From NCBI GenBank assembly GCA_020310875.1, contig CM035407.1:224212045-224276044 (forward strand): a DNA stretch of 64,000 nucleotides. The letters are read 5' to 3'. Shown piece by piece: positions 10,800 through 22,100 of this stretch. Positions within the stretch are counted from its first letter, which is position 1. Every line of letters starts with the position of its first letter. The translations under genes were made by a program, and so were the position numbers. The notes beneath the pieces were generated by a model. The model was not told the origin of the DNA. It saw only the letters and a program-made list of their open reading frames with translations, and made no database searches. The DNA comes from Ceratopteris richardii. Lineage: Eukaryota; Streptophyta; Polypodiopsida; Polypodiales; Pteridaceae.

Positions 10800-11610
10800 A
10801 CCATTATCTCAAGTGTGTACCTTCTCAAGAATAATGTGCTTAGTGGCTAAGCAATCTCTAATGAAGTGATACCTCACCTCAATGTGCTTGGTCTTTGCAT
10901 GATAGACCGGATTCTTAGCCAAAGCAATGGCACTCTGACTATCACTAAGCAAACGAGGTACATGTTGAGGTAAACCCATATCACAAGCAAGACGAGAAAG
11001 CCACAATGCTTCCTTACATGCCTCACTTGCTGCAACATACTCTGCTTCTGTGGTGGAAACAACTGTACATTCTTGAAGATGAGATCTCCAAGAGATAGCA
11101 CCTCCAACAAAATGAAAAATGTACCCTAATGTAGACTTATGATTGTCTACAGAACCAGCATAGTCAGAATCTGTGTAACCAATAATGGATGATTTTCCTC
11201 TACCTAAGCATAGACACTTGTCGTTAGTGCCACTCAGATATCTTAAAATCATCTTGATTTCTTCCCAATGTTTCTTGCCAGGATTAGACATATATATGCT
11301 CACAACTCCCTCTGCAAATGCAATGTCTGGTCTCATAGCTACCATAGCATACATGAGACTACCAACAACAGACTCATAGGGAATTTTGTTCATGAATTCC
11401 TTTTCTTCATTTGATTTGGGGCAATCATTCTTGCAATTTCACATATGTGGGTAAAGGTGTACTCAATGTCTTTCCACCCTGCATATTGAACTTGTGAAGT
11501 AATTTGGATATGTACTCACTTTGAGACAAGTATATGCATCTTTTTCTCCTATCACGAGTAATGGACATGCCAAGAATATGTTTGGCATCCCCCAAATCCT
11601 TCATATCAAA
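10800..11610 (-). pseudogene. Cop3 RNase H and RT C-terminus
   Basis: A 194-codon frame (11393-10809) carries VGSLMYAMVAMRPDIAFA, YTDSDYAGSVDNHKSTLGY (first RNase H Asp residues), STTEAEYVAASEACKEALW (Glu) and KTKHIEVRYHFIRD. The catalytic residues are present. The frame is separated from upstream RT by frameshifts around 11400-11610. Confidence 0.87.
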
Positions 11611-12553
11611 TGTCTAACTCAACTTCTTTTTGAGAATTGACAAATCATAAGAGGACTTCCTAGCAATCAACATATCATCGACATAAAGTATCAAGCATAT
11701 CAAGCTGCCATCTGAGCATCTCTTTGTGTAGAGACAATGATCCTCATTGCTTCGAGAATAGCCTTGAGACTTCATAAAAGAATTGAACTTTTTGTACCAT
11801 TGTCTAGGGGACTGTTTAAGTCCATACAAGCTCTTCTTAAGCTTAGAAACTAGACTTTCCTTGCGAGGAACTACATAACCCTATGGTTGTTCCATATAGA
11901 TCTCATCTGTAAGATCTCCATGCAAGAAATCACTTTTCACATCCATTTGGGCTACCTCTAAGTCCTCCATTGCAACCAATCCAAGCAGCATGTGCAGAGT
12001 AGTCATGTTGACCACTGTAGAGAAGATTTCCTCGAAATCAACACCATGTTGTTGCTTAAAACCCTTTGCAACAAGTCGTGCTTTATACTTTGGAGAAGCA
12101 CTATCTGATGTGAACTTCATCTTATATACCCATTTACATGGTAAAGCTTTCCTGCCCTTTGGCAAAGGTACTACATCCCAAGTACCATTCTTGTGAATAG
12201 AATCCAACCCACTCTTCATGGCACGCTCCCACTTGACATGATCCTCTATTTGTATAGCCTCTTTGTAGTAGGAAGGCACCGGCATCTGTTAGCATAAAAA
12301 AATTTAAACCTGGAACGACACATGCAGAACGTCTCAATGGTTGCTGAGTAGGAACATGTGTAGACTGATCTGAATGGACATTCTCTTGAACATCCCTATG
12401 TGCAGCATTTTTATGCATGCTAATTGGAGGACTAGTATCCTCAAACACCACTCTTCTCACTGCAACCTCCTTAATGGGTTGTTTATGCATCTTAGACTCA
12501 TTGAAAATGAAATCACTACTTATGATCACTAACCGTGTTTCAAGATCCCATAA
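11611..12553 (-). pseudogene. Cop3 integrase end, connection region and RT
   Basis: From the right: VIISSDFIFNES (end of integrase, about 12520), a hydrophilic linker, WERAMKSGLDSI, CKWVYKMKF, YKARLVAKGFKQ and VAQMDVKSDFLHG (12285-11900), then MYGLKQSPRQWY (11829) and the catalytic YVDDMLIA (about 11675). Stops near 11880 and frame changes near 12290 break it. Confidence 0.87.
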
Positions 12554-13083
12554 GAGATATCAAAATTGTCCTAGCTCAGTTCAATCTCCAACAAGCTACT
12601 GAGAGAATGAAAACATTTGTAGATCGACATTGTACACCCCAAACGTTTCAAGAGGGTGATCATGTGTTTTTATAGGTTCCACTTGGTTTATCATTGATAG
12701 TGGGTCAGAAACCCAAGTTATCCCCTAGATTTTGTGGACCTTGGACAATAATCAAGAAGATTGGTGATGTCACATATAAATTGCAATCGCCAGATAATTG
12801 CAAAGTTCACCCCCTTTTCCATGTTAGCAAGTTTAGACCATACATTTCTCAAGATATGTAGATGGTTTAGTTGCTTTAGAAAGTAGACCATCTCAGAGAG
12901 ATGTTCCATTTGGGGTTCTTGATAAGAAGGAGCGGAAGTTACCAAATCGCTCCACACTAGAACATTTAGTAGCATGAACTAGCCGTCCACTCACACATGC
13001 TACTTGCAAATCAGAAGCCCTAATTCGCAAACACTTTCCTTCCTTGATCACTAAGGATAGTGATCTCTAGAAGGGGGAGAGAG
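12554..13083 (+). pseudogene. GypH integrase C-terminal domain
   Basis: Pieces such as QQATERMKTFVDRH, GDHVFL, FCGPWTIIKKIGDVTYKLQ and KVHPLFHVSKFRPY are the C-terminal part of Gypsy integrases (the GPY/F-type region). One in-frame stop lies near 12675. The catalytic DDE core that should precede it is absent. A purine tract, AGAAGGGGGAGAG, at 13070-13083 marks the 3' end of the internal region. Confidence 0.82.
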
Positions 13084-13375
13084 TGTTAGATTTATTTAGA
13101 TCTTCATGGTCTACCATTGTTCTACTGCATTTCGTCAAGGACCCTAGCCGAGTCAAGGACCAGAACTCGGGGGAGCCAAGTATCTAGCATGAATCTTTGA
13201 GGTTATTCCATCTCCTCAGAGTGGCCATATGAGGAGTGCTTGGACCTTAGAGAAGATTCTATATGTGCCAAGGGCAAGGGCTATTTAAAGTTGGGAGGAG
13301 AGTTGCAGGTAGCTAATTGGGATCTTTCATTTAGGCTCTCATAGTGCTTCTTTTGCATCATATTGCTATGCTATG
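13084..13375 (+). repeat. GypH 3' LTR, truncated
   Basis: Starts TGTTAGATTTATTTAG right after the polypurine tract. A TATA-like CTATTTAAAG lies at about 13290. It is cut off where Copia RT-like sequence begins, near 13376, so its length is unknown. Confidence 0.65.
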
Positions 13376-13784
13376 GTTGCCTCTAGTCTTTGTGATGAGA
13401 ATGAGTTTGTTTCAATTGATGAAGCACAAAACTCTAAAATTTGAATGGCTGTTATGCAATCAGAATATGATTCTATCATGAAAAATGGTACTTGTTCTTT
13501 ATGTGGCTTGCCTCTTAGCAAGAAGGCCATTGGCACTAAGTGGGTATACAAATTGAAGTGTAAGCCTAATGGAACAGTTGACACTTATATTGCTAGGCTT
13601 GTTGCAAAAGGTTATGCCCAAGAAAGAGGCATTGATTTTGATGAGACCTTTGCACCTACATGCCGAATGACAATTGTTTGTAGCATTTGTGCACTTACAA
13701 CTCATCATGGTTGGAACGTACATCAGTTGGACATTAAAACTGCATTTATGAATGGTGAATTGCATGAAGAAATGTATGTCTTTT

Positions 13785-13854
13785 AGCACCATGGTTTTAT
13801 GCAAAAAGGGCATGAAAACAGCACCATGGTTTTGCGCAAAAAGGGCATGAAAAC
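13785..13854 (+). repeat. 35-bp tandem duplication in Cop4 RT
   Basis: AGCACCATGGTTTTATGCAA and AGCACCATGGTTTTGCGCAA start two adjacent 35-bp units that differ at two positions. The unit length shifts the RT frame. Confidence 0.9.
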
Positions 13855-14013
13855 AAAGTGTGCAGGTTGAAAAAGGCATTATATGGTTTGAAACAAGCAC
13901 CACCTGCTTGATATGAAAAGATACATGCCTACTTGATTGCACATGGTTTTGAGATAGTCCAATGAGAGCACCTTATACATTAAGCATGCAAATGATGTGC
14001 TTCTGATCATTGC

Positions 14014-14052
14014 TATCTATGCTGATGACATGTATCTATGTTGATGACATGC
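14014..14052 (+). repeat. 19-bp tandem duplication over the RT active-site codons
   Basis: TATCTATGCTGATGACATG is followed immediately by TATCTATGTTGATGACATG. Both copies encode the Y-A/V-D-D-M catalytic motif of Copia RT, but the duplication is out of frame. Confidence 0.85.
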
Positions 14053-14819
14053 TTTTCACTAGCCCTAATGTAAAGCATATTGTTGATTTTAAGGCTGATT
14101 TGCATGCCGCATTTCAGATGTCAAATTTTTAGCATTTGCATCATTATTTGGGCATTCAATTTATACAAGTTGATGGTAGACTAGCTTTGTGTTAAACAAA
14201 ATATATTGACACATTATTGCAGCATTTTGGCCTTGAAGATTGCAAACCTATTCCCACTCCTATGAAGACAGGTTTACGATTGAGTCTTCATGATGCTAGA
14301 GATGCATTTGATGTTGTTCTCTATCAGGAGTTCTATAAGGAAGCTTTCACAACAACTATTCAGTGTGTGTGGCTCATATGCCTTATGGATGATTTGGGTG
14401 TTGGTCAGTCTCCTGCCACCACCATCTTCATTGAAAGTTAGAGTGCATTGGCAGTTGTGAGGATCCCTGTGTTCCATGCTCGCACTAAGCACATTGATGT
14501 GCATTTTCATTATGTCAAGGAGAGGTTCTGATCGAGAAAACTTGTTGCGTACCATTGCACATCTCTGATCTAATCTGTTAAGAAAGATTCTCTTTAATAT
14601 ATTGTATCTTAGGTTATGATTCATGTAGTATTTACTATTGGTTTGAAAGGGTTTTTCATAATACATGTAATTTGTTGATTGGTTTTTGGGTTTTACAACC
14701 TCATTGTATTCATGAGGTGCTTAATTCCCTTTTTTTATAATTTTGTCTTGTATAGGTTTTCATTACGTGTCATTGTACATTGTTACAGGTGCCCAAAAAG
14801 GTCTCATTTCAAAACAAAA

Positions 14820-15545
14820 AGAATGAGCCAGAAAAGTGGCAAAGAGAATGAGCATGGCATGTAGGTAAGCGTGTAAATCAGTGGAAAAGTTGAATCTTGG
14901 GCGGAATGTATGAATGGCTAATTTTTTTGCACTAACGTTGGCTGAGATTTTATGCATAGAAGGTCATTGAAAGGATGCAAGCAAAGGAGCTTCACATATG
15001 TCTTCATATTTTTTGCTTTTATATAATCTTTTTTTGGAGAGTACAATGAATTGGAAAGACACACACACTCAACCTCGTAAGATAGAGGCACCCATCTTGG
15101 GGAACCCTGAGGCATCTAGCCCCAGGTGAGACTTGAACCCTGGCCATCTACCTAGGAGTACAAGGCACATCTACTAAACCACGCCCGCTAGATCTTTTCA
15201 TATAATCTTTTGTGATCTTTAATGTTGATTTGTTTTTTTTTGCACAGAGTTTAACTTTTTATCTTAAGTTTTTCCTTCAATGTCGAGAGCTTTCTTTTTC
15301 TCTTTTTTGAGCCATGCTGAAATGTGGGAAAAAGAATGAGCTTCACACGTGGGTAGATGGAGAAGATGAACCTTGATTTGAATGGTTGAATGGGTGACTT
15401 GTTTTCACTAACATTGGCTAATATTTTATGCATAGAAAGTTGATGAAAGGTCATACACGGAAAGGAGCTTCATATATGCCTTCATATTTGATGTATCTAT
15501 TTTGAGTCATGCTGAAATGTGGCAAGATACTGAGCACGGCATATA
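14820..15545 (+). repeat. Diverged direct repeat, two copies plus a fragment
   Basis: Copy 1 (about 14820-15020) and copy 2 (about 15318-15490) share AGAATGAGC, CACTAACNTTGGCTNA, ATTTTATGCATAGAA and AAAGGAGCTTCANATATG in the same order. A partial third start (ATGCTGAAATGTGGCAAGA) lies near 15508. Roughly 70 percent similar by eye. Origin unknown. Confidence 0.7.
15033..15199 (-). mobile_element. tRNA-derived SINE with 12-bp target-site duplication
   Basis: On the minus strand: box A TGGTTTAGTAG (15181-15171), an exact fit to TRGYNNARNNG; box B GGTTCAAGTCTC (15139-15128), one base from the GGTTCRANNCC type; then a 3' tail ending TGTACTCTCCAAAAAAA. The block is flanked by perfect direct repeats ATATAATCTTTT at 15021-15032 and 15200-15211. 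Length is about 167 bp. It has no ORF and would depend on LINE enzymes; whether the LINE at 16143 is such a partner cannot be told, since the 3' ends differ apart from the A-tail. Confidence 0.88.
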
Positions 15546-16142
15546 GCTAGATATGTAGATCTATGTATTAATTTAGTTGAACTTGGTTGCTCCCATGTGG
15601 TCATGATTTATTCAAAGTTTAGATTGACATTTTTGCATTCAAAAACCATAGTTTTGCCTTAATACTATGGCGCATGTTAGAGGATGCCCATTCTTCATGC
15701 AAGGGCATCAATTTTGAGCATTTAGTGTTACACCTCCAACAAAATATGGGCAATCCCTGGTTCTACAATGAGTTAGGATTTGGAAACCCTGCATATGCGC
15801 GCTCTCTGCAAGAGTCATGACTCATGCATGAAACGCTCGCTTTCTGAAAAACACTTGTGAGACATTGCTTTCTCCATAATGATCGTCTGGAAATGTCGCT
15901 CACTGAACATTTTACATTGAACTTTGAAGTTTCAACTCTTTAGACTCCAAACTAATGACTTGTAAGTGTGAGATTCATTGCTGTTAGCTTAAGTCTCTGA
16001 GTGACGAGAGTCATAACATGAACTTCTCATGAGCAGTTGAGCACTGAGCATGGACTCTTGAACCACAAGTTTTACCAAGCGTCTTGAGTGTTCATCTTCG
16101 CATTACAAGCACTGAGCCTCCACTGTGCAAGTTCTTGCTCGT

Positions 16143-17284
16143 GGGCCAAGCTGATCTTCAGAAACAAGAATGAGTTGGCCCTCACGGGGTTCCCGAACTG
16201 GAAGAATCTGGACATCATGACCCTGTTATTCTCCCCGATTCCCGTCTTCCCGAAAGGCTCCAATCTCGTGTGCTCTCTTTGGAAGGGCTGGAATAAAGTC
16301 AAAAGCTTCACAAGAATTAGTGAGGACTGGAAGTGGGCGGCTGGAATCAGACAAAACGACTCTATCTGGTTCCCGATACATGGCATCCGGAGTGTGGAGT
16401 CGTGGAACATTCAAAATGCCAAGAAGTTATGGAACAAAGGATTCAAAAAATGGAAACACCTCTGGAAACATGACACCAACAGCTGGATCAACTTCGAGGA
16501 TATCGACCCTCGCATAAACATCTCCTACGAAGAATGGAACACCTTGCAAAGCAGATGCCTCGTTTGGGATCGCCACAAGACTCGCCTACTCATGGGACAC
16601 GACGCGCCGAACTCGCTTGGTCTCAAATGGCACAATGGAAATAGCCTACTCAAAATCCCGAACATCAAAGATACGGCTGACCTCCAGTTCAGCCTAAACA
16701 AGAAGTGGTGCCTGTCTTGGACGCGGCTTCGGTGGGACATGAAATTCATGGGTATCTGGCACCCCCTAATAGAGATTAAGAAGTCGGTCCTCTTATGGCA
16801 AATTCTTCATCGAGGAATCTGGACCAACCATAAGGCAAGCAAACTTTGTGGGTTCCCTCCTTGGTGCAAACGCTGCCACCGTGCTATCGAAGATGTCCCA
16901 CACATCTTCCTGTCTTGCCCCAACTCCTACAGAATCTGGCAGACGGTTGGAATGAAAATCAGGCTTCAAAAACAGCTTAGTTGGAAACAAGTCCTTTTGG
17001 GAGAAGCGATCGGCTGCTCTGCGTCTCTCTGGAACGCCATCAGAGGGGAAGTTCTGTGGAAAATTTGGCGGGAGAGGTGCGCCCTCAACTTCGGCGATCC
17101 CCCCAGGGAGTGGTCGATTGAGAAATCGCTATTCCTCCTTGGCAAAAGGATTGTTAACAGTAAGAAATCCCCCCCCGTCAGGCACCATCAAGTCCTCCTC
17201 TTGATCAACAACAAGCTCAAACCCAAGTGGGTCCCGCATGAGGGCGATGAGAGGGTGATTAACCTTCTCTGTAACGCAACCTAG
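16143..17284 (+). CDS. LINE ORF2 C-terminal region with zf-RVT zinc-binding domain
   Basis: The frame is open from 16088 to 17284 (398 codons), but the first 18 codons come from flanking DNA before the insertion point, so the true LINE part starts at WAKLIFRNKNE. It corresponds to the region after the RT fingers/palm: no YADD is present. The zf-RVT motif lies near residues 235-285 of the frame: KKSVLLWQILHRGIWT, CGFPPWCKRCHRA, PHIFLSCPNSYRIW. No stop or frameshift is seen over 380 codons, which suggests a young insertion. It cannot encode a working transposase. Confidence 0.92.
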
Positions 17285-17422
17285 GTTTCAATCAAGCTTC
17301 CCCTGCTTTGTGGGATTTGGGGGGTCCCGTGGGCACTAGTCCCCTTCTACTGTACCTTTTTTTCTTAATTTAATTCAAGTCCGGGATAGTAGGCTATTGC
17401 CGAACTTCCTTTATATTAAAAA
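16143..17422 (+). mobile_element. 5'-truncated LINE (L1-like) with 14-bp target-site duplication
   Basis: The insertion is bounded by AAGTTCTTGCTCGT at 16129-16142 and 17423-17436, and ends in TTTATATTAAAAAAA, the A-rich 3' end made by target-primed reverse transcription. Only the C-terminal part of ORF2 and the 3' UTR (17285-17422) are present, as expected of 5' truncation. It is visibly more GC-rich than its surroundings. Confidence 0.95.
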
Positions 17423-17436
17423 AAGTTCTTGCTCGT

Positions 17437-18959
17437 CGATTGTGCACAACAAGGATCTTTCGACCTTCTGCTTCAAGTAATAACCCTAGCCTTTGTATGA
17501 GACCGGTGTGCGTGTGTGCTTTGAAATGCTCTATGTGCTTGGTCATATGAGGGGTTCGTTCTACCTACTAGTGGTCCACAAAGTGAAGCAACCTCCCTGC
17601 AAGGGGTAGGCATGTCCTTATAGGATGCACTCCGAGATGGATTGTCCCATCGAGTGGTCTTCTCCCCCTATAGAAGGGATCTTCCCCACATGAAAATGGT
17701 TGTATATCGTTTGTGGAAATTACCAAGGGTACCCAAGCCCTCACCAATCTCTATTCAAAGCCATGGAAGGTCTAGTTAATACCCCTAGTGATCATGTCTC
17801 TTTGGTTGATCATGTCTCTTTGGTTGATAAAGGTAAATAGATTTTGAACGACTACAATGAAGAATGTTATAGCATTATTCAAGAATGTTGGGTTGAATAT
17901 GAAGATTACATAGCCAAGTCAAAGATAATTGATCAAGTCATGGAGCATAACCTCAATAGAGTCACACATGCATAACCCCACCATACTATATCGTTTATGC
18001 TCATGTACAAACGTATTGAGTTGGGAAGAGTTAATGTAGATCGAGACAGATAGAAATTTTGGTTTCATGGTGAGGTTATGGAGCTCTACTACTAAGATGT
18101 AGATGTTTGAAGAAGTTTTGTCTTCATAAACATGGGTGAGAATAGTCCAAGTTTCGTGGGAGGTCTTCATGAAGTGATGTTCCCCTTGGTGAATCCATCA
18201 CATTTTAAGAGGAGTTACCCCTACACACACTTATCCCTCACATTCTATATGTTTCAATCATTAGAGTCATGCATATGTCCCTATTAAATCATGCATCAGT
18301 CTCGTCAAAGCACATTAGACAAATGATTTCTATATATATAGGCCTTCATTACATCTTTCAAAAGACTACGATTAGAGGTATTCAAGCACTCATCCTTAGG
18401 AATGAACATATACCAATGAAACATTACCATGACCACACAAAGAGATGAGTCGCCTTTTCCTCATGCCTCTATATATAGCTCTCTCCAAGGGACTACCCAT
18501 TATAGCAGGTGGATACTAACCATCCAAGTGCCGGCCATGTAACTAACCTAAGCTCATTCTAATGAACTCCTCACTAAGTTAGTCATGCGAGCATATGATC
18601 TATGCTCCTTGTGAAACCCCATGAATGATGCCAACTACCTCTAATTGGTATCCCTCTAAGCAAAGCAATCTGGGATTGGTAGCAACAATCATCAAGTCAC
18701 TATAGTACATCTTAAATCTAGAATATGAGTCCTTGTAGGTAATCCCTTTTCTCCATAATCCTTCTTGAGTAGGATTAGTTAGTCATTGAATTACATGTAC
18801 TTGGTCAAGTACAATGGGGTATGCATATAATTTAGTAATCATTCATGAATAAAGAAATGCTGAAATAACTAACAAATGCGACATATTTTCATAAAATGAA
18901 ATGGATATCCATGCATATTTAATGATCAAAATGACAATTAAGTAGGCAATGGGCACCTG
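17437..18959. other. Unassigned DNA, no supported gene
   Basis: No long frame is convincing. A short minus-strand stretch around 18165-18060 reads KTSHETWTILTHVYE, reminiscent of Copia gag (UBN2), but too short to call. A 22-bp duplication containing GATCATGTCTCTTTGGTTGA lies near 17800-17830. Confidence 0.5.
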
Positions 18960-19189
18960 TCAAGTTCAAGCAGAAATATAATCTCTTTGTAATCGATAAC
19001 TTAAAAGGAAAAGAGCTTAACGTGGAACGATCAACTCAAAGTGCGGAAAATCACTTAAATATTCTTGACGACGTGATATCAGACAAGAGCATAAACATGA
19101 TAACCAACTAAAAAAGAACCAAGTGATTGATACAAATTGATCTGCAACGAGGTTGTACTTGGGAAAATTGAGGTCATTCAATTAGGCAT

Positions 19190-22100
19190 ATGAACCTTAG
19201 ATCAGGATGACACCTAGGGAGAGATCGACAAAGTCTTAGGCATTCAGAGGCTAGTGTCAATCATACTGCTAGGTCTTGGGCCCAGCAGTTGAGCAATGAT
19301 TCACACTACTCTAGCTCTCAAACTAGCAAATCAGAGATGCCTTATGTTATGGAGAGACCCAAAGGAAGTTCCGGAGTGGCTTACTTAGAGAAACCTGAGG
19401 GCCCATACAAAACTCAGCTTGAATACATCAGGGGCAACCGATTAGGTGCTCGCATCTATGAGGATGGTCTTAAAAGGTCTGTTGTGCAAATTAAGAACCC
19501 AGATCAACCCATTGGATTCGAACACTCAGTCGTTAAATTTGAGAATGGTGCATACTTAGACAAAGAAGGGACAATGTATGTAGTCACCAACCAACCTGAT
19601 AGAACAAAAGAATTTGGTAGTATCATTCCAGAGACAGATTTAGGTGACATAGAGCAAGGAAACTTAGGAAGAGAGCCTAGGACTCCCCGAGGCAAATCAG
19701 TCTTGACTAGAATCATCACTCTCGAGTGGGTTCGGGAGGACAACAAGAGCATAGATTTACTCTTGAACCGAGAGACTGATGAAGCCTTTTCGAGGTACAA
19801 GACTGACCAGCCTAATGAAGCAAGGATGCTTACATCTATGAGTTTAAAGATCCTGATAGCCCAGGCAAAGTGACCTACCTAGACAATACTCTAGAGAGGA
19901 TCTTTGTCACAGAGCATGGTAGACATGCCTACACTTGGAAGGGTGGATTTATGTTTGCTAACCCATTGGGAAGAGAACGAACAAGAAATGAGGCTGATAG
20001 AATGGAAAATGAGAGACATAGAGAACCAAGGAACTAAAGGAATGTAGATGAATTCCCTCTGCCAAGGCCTAGAGAGCACACGAGGACTTTGAGACCTACA
20101 TAGCTAGTTAATTCCATGAAGAATTACTTTGATGGCACTGGAGATCCATACGATCATGTGGCCAAATTTAGGCAAGCCTTGAGAGCTGAACAAGTTGAGG
20201 ACCTATTCACGTAGTACAATGCTTTCGGGCTTATCCTTAGGAACGTAGCCCTTACATGGTTTCAACCACTAAATGAGAGGTAGTTCGGGAACATAGACCA
20301 ACTTCTAGAGGCATTCATTACCAAATTTTGAGTGGCATATGGCATAATACCTCCTTACCGATTCATAGTTTCAAGCAGACACCTCAGGAGACTGTTAGAC
20401 TGGCAGGAAGAAGGTTTAGGCAATACTTAGAGAGATTTCCTGTTCCTGAGTTACCCACACCAGCCAAAGAAGTGGCCTTATCCTTAGATGTATTGCTAAG
20501 CACCAAATTGAGATCATATGTGTACTTGAAGGACCCTAGGACCATAGAAGAATGTGTACGCACGTGCATAGACATAGAGGATAATCTAGGAGAGGAACTG
20601 GAGCTTTCAAAAGTCTACAAAGATTCAAATAGCTCTACCAGCCTCTCTTCGAGAAAATCCATGTCGATCGAGGAACTTGCAGAGAAAGTAGCTCAGAAGC
20701 TAGGTGTCTCAAGCAAACACATACCCTGATTTACTCTAGTGAGGCGATGCTATACTTGTGGAGGTGACCATATGGCGAATGTATGTCCCATTATGGCTCA
20801 ACCCCAAGTGAAACCTAATAGGCAGTACTCCACGATAGAGCAAAGATACACCAACCACACTGCACAACACTGCCCCTATAACAAACAAACGGTCAGATAG
20901 AATTACCCTCACCCATATCCACAACAGGGTAGATACCAGAACCAATACCCACCACAGCAGTACGGTAGGCCCCAGCAACCCTATTAGCCACCCTATCAAG
21001 GACAACAGAGACCTCAACCAATTCTAGCACAGCAACCCCCTGCTCAGACCAATGTGATTCCCGTAAAGTATGTAGCTACAAAAGAAAATTTGAATAGAGC
21101 CATAGTCCCAATAACTCCATTACTCTCAGAAAGCAACGCTAGTTACCATAGTTTTGACTCTACTCATGTTGACAGCCCTCAGGCTTACTACATGGAGTCA
21201 CCTGAACATAATGAGTCCTACTATTGTGAAGAATCAAGTTAATCAAGTTGGGAGCCCGAGTATGCAAACGTAATGTATGCAAACCCTAACTCCAGGCCTC
21301 AACCTAGGCAGGTAAGACCCCCTCTTCCTAGAGGACCATGTTTTAGATGTCAGGGAGATCACCTCATTCGTGATTGTCATATACCTGCCCTTGCTCAACC
21401 CCAATTTGTGACAACTCAAGGCTTTTGTCAAGATTGTGGAAAAGAGCAACTCTTACAAGATTGCCCAAAGAACCCCAATAACATGCAGAAAATCACTCCC
21501 ATCAACGTCATTGGGTTAGTAGTAGACTCTACGGGAAGTGTGACTTCCACTCCAACAGTACATGTGGTCACTAGAGCCCAAGCTTTGTAGCAAAACCAAG
21601 GTTCAGGCCAGGAAAAGAGTTCTGAGGTTAGTGAAATTGAAAGCATAACGAAGAAGAGGACTGGAGATTGGAAGGATAGTCGCAAGAGAATGAAAAGGCA
21701 ATGGGCAAAGAAGATGAGTGAACTCGAGGAAAGCCTAAGAGAAACAAAAGCCAAGATAATTGAACTCACATCTCAAACTCACTCTCACACTACTCCACCA
21801 CCACCCCCATTCCCATCTCCCTCCAACCCACCACTTTCCAATCCGCCTCACACAATTCCCCCACCCCCTAGAGTCGGATCAGTTTTAGCAGATCCCACTC
21901 ACGAGGACATAGGCATGATGCTTAAGGCATATCAGGCCAGAATCCAAGAAGGGCCAAATGTAACGGATCATGAAAAATTTTACCCTAGAGCGGAACTAGA
22001 GCTTCAATGAACTAAAATTTGTGCTAAGATGGTGGAATTGGCTCAAACCATGTTTGAAGCTAGTTGCCTCTTTAACTTCTCTAGTTATTCGAAGACACAA

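Larger units (their letters stand above)
10318..12553 (-). mobile_element. Cop3: 5'-truncated Copia element inside GypH
   Basis: Reading on the minus strand: end of the integrase/connection region (12553-12290), RT (12285-11590), RNase H (11393-10809), polypurine tract and 3' LTR. The 5' LTR, gag, protease and integrase core are absent. The right end is fused to the GypH integrase C-terminus. The most economical reading is insertion into the GypH integrase followed by one deletion that removed the 5' half of Cop3 and the integrase core of GypH. Confidence 0.85.
7699..13375 (+). mobile_element. GypH: degenerate Ty3/Gypsy element split by Cop3
   Basis: From left to right it has gag, a broken zinc knuckle, retropepsin, RT, RNase H tail and integrase zinc-binding region (to about 10317); then, after Cop3, the integrase C-terminus, a polypurine tract and the start of the 3' LTR. 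The protease-RT-integrase order marks Ty3/Gypsy. Missing are the 5' end, most of RNase H (deletion near 9838), and the integrase core (lost at the Cop3 junction). Confidence 0.85.
13376..14530 (+). pseudogene. Cop4: Copia RT/RNase H remnant
   Basis: The region gives a Copia RT ([67 protein letters not shown]), [12 protein letters not shown] near 13870, a duplicated YADDM segment near 14020 and an RNase H tail (PVFHARTKHIDVHFHYVKE, about 14470-14525). Two short tandem duplications and many stops show long decay. No LTR or primer site was found on either side. Confidence 0.85.
14531..16142. other. Non-coding stretch with diverged repeats and a SINE
   Basis: No supported coding sequence. It includes two to three diverged copies of a roughly 180-bp unit, interrupted by the SINE, and unassigned DNA from 15560 to 16142 that continues on the far side of the LINE at 17423. 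Confidence 0.6.

Noticed and set aside
15128-15181. A functional tRNA gene on the minus strand
   Set aside because: Only the A and B boxes fit; no cloverleaf with acceptor stem is evident, and the block ends in an A-tail with target-site duplications, so it is a SINE.
16088-16142. The start ATG at 16088 as the start of a host gene
   Set aside because: The first 18 codons belong to the pre-insertion flank, as the 14-bp duplication shows; everything after is LINE.
17919-18170. Minus-strand 83-codon frame with a KTSHETWTILTHVYE start
   Set aside because: Weak resemblance to Copia gag over about 20 residues only; no continuation in any frame, no flanking element features.
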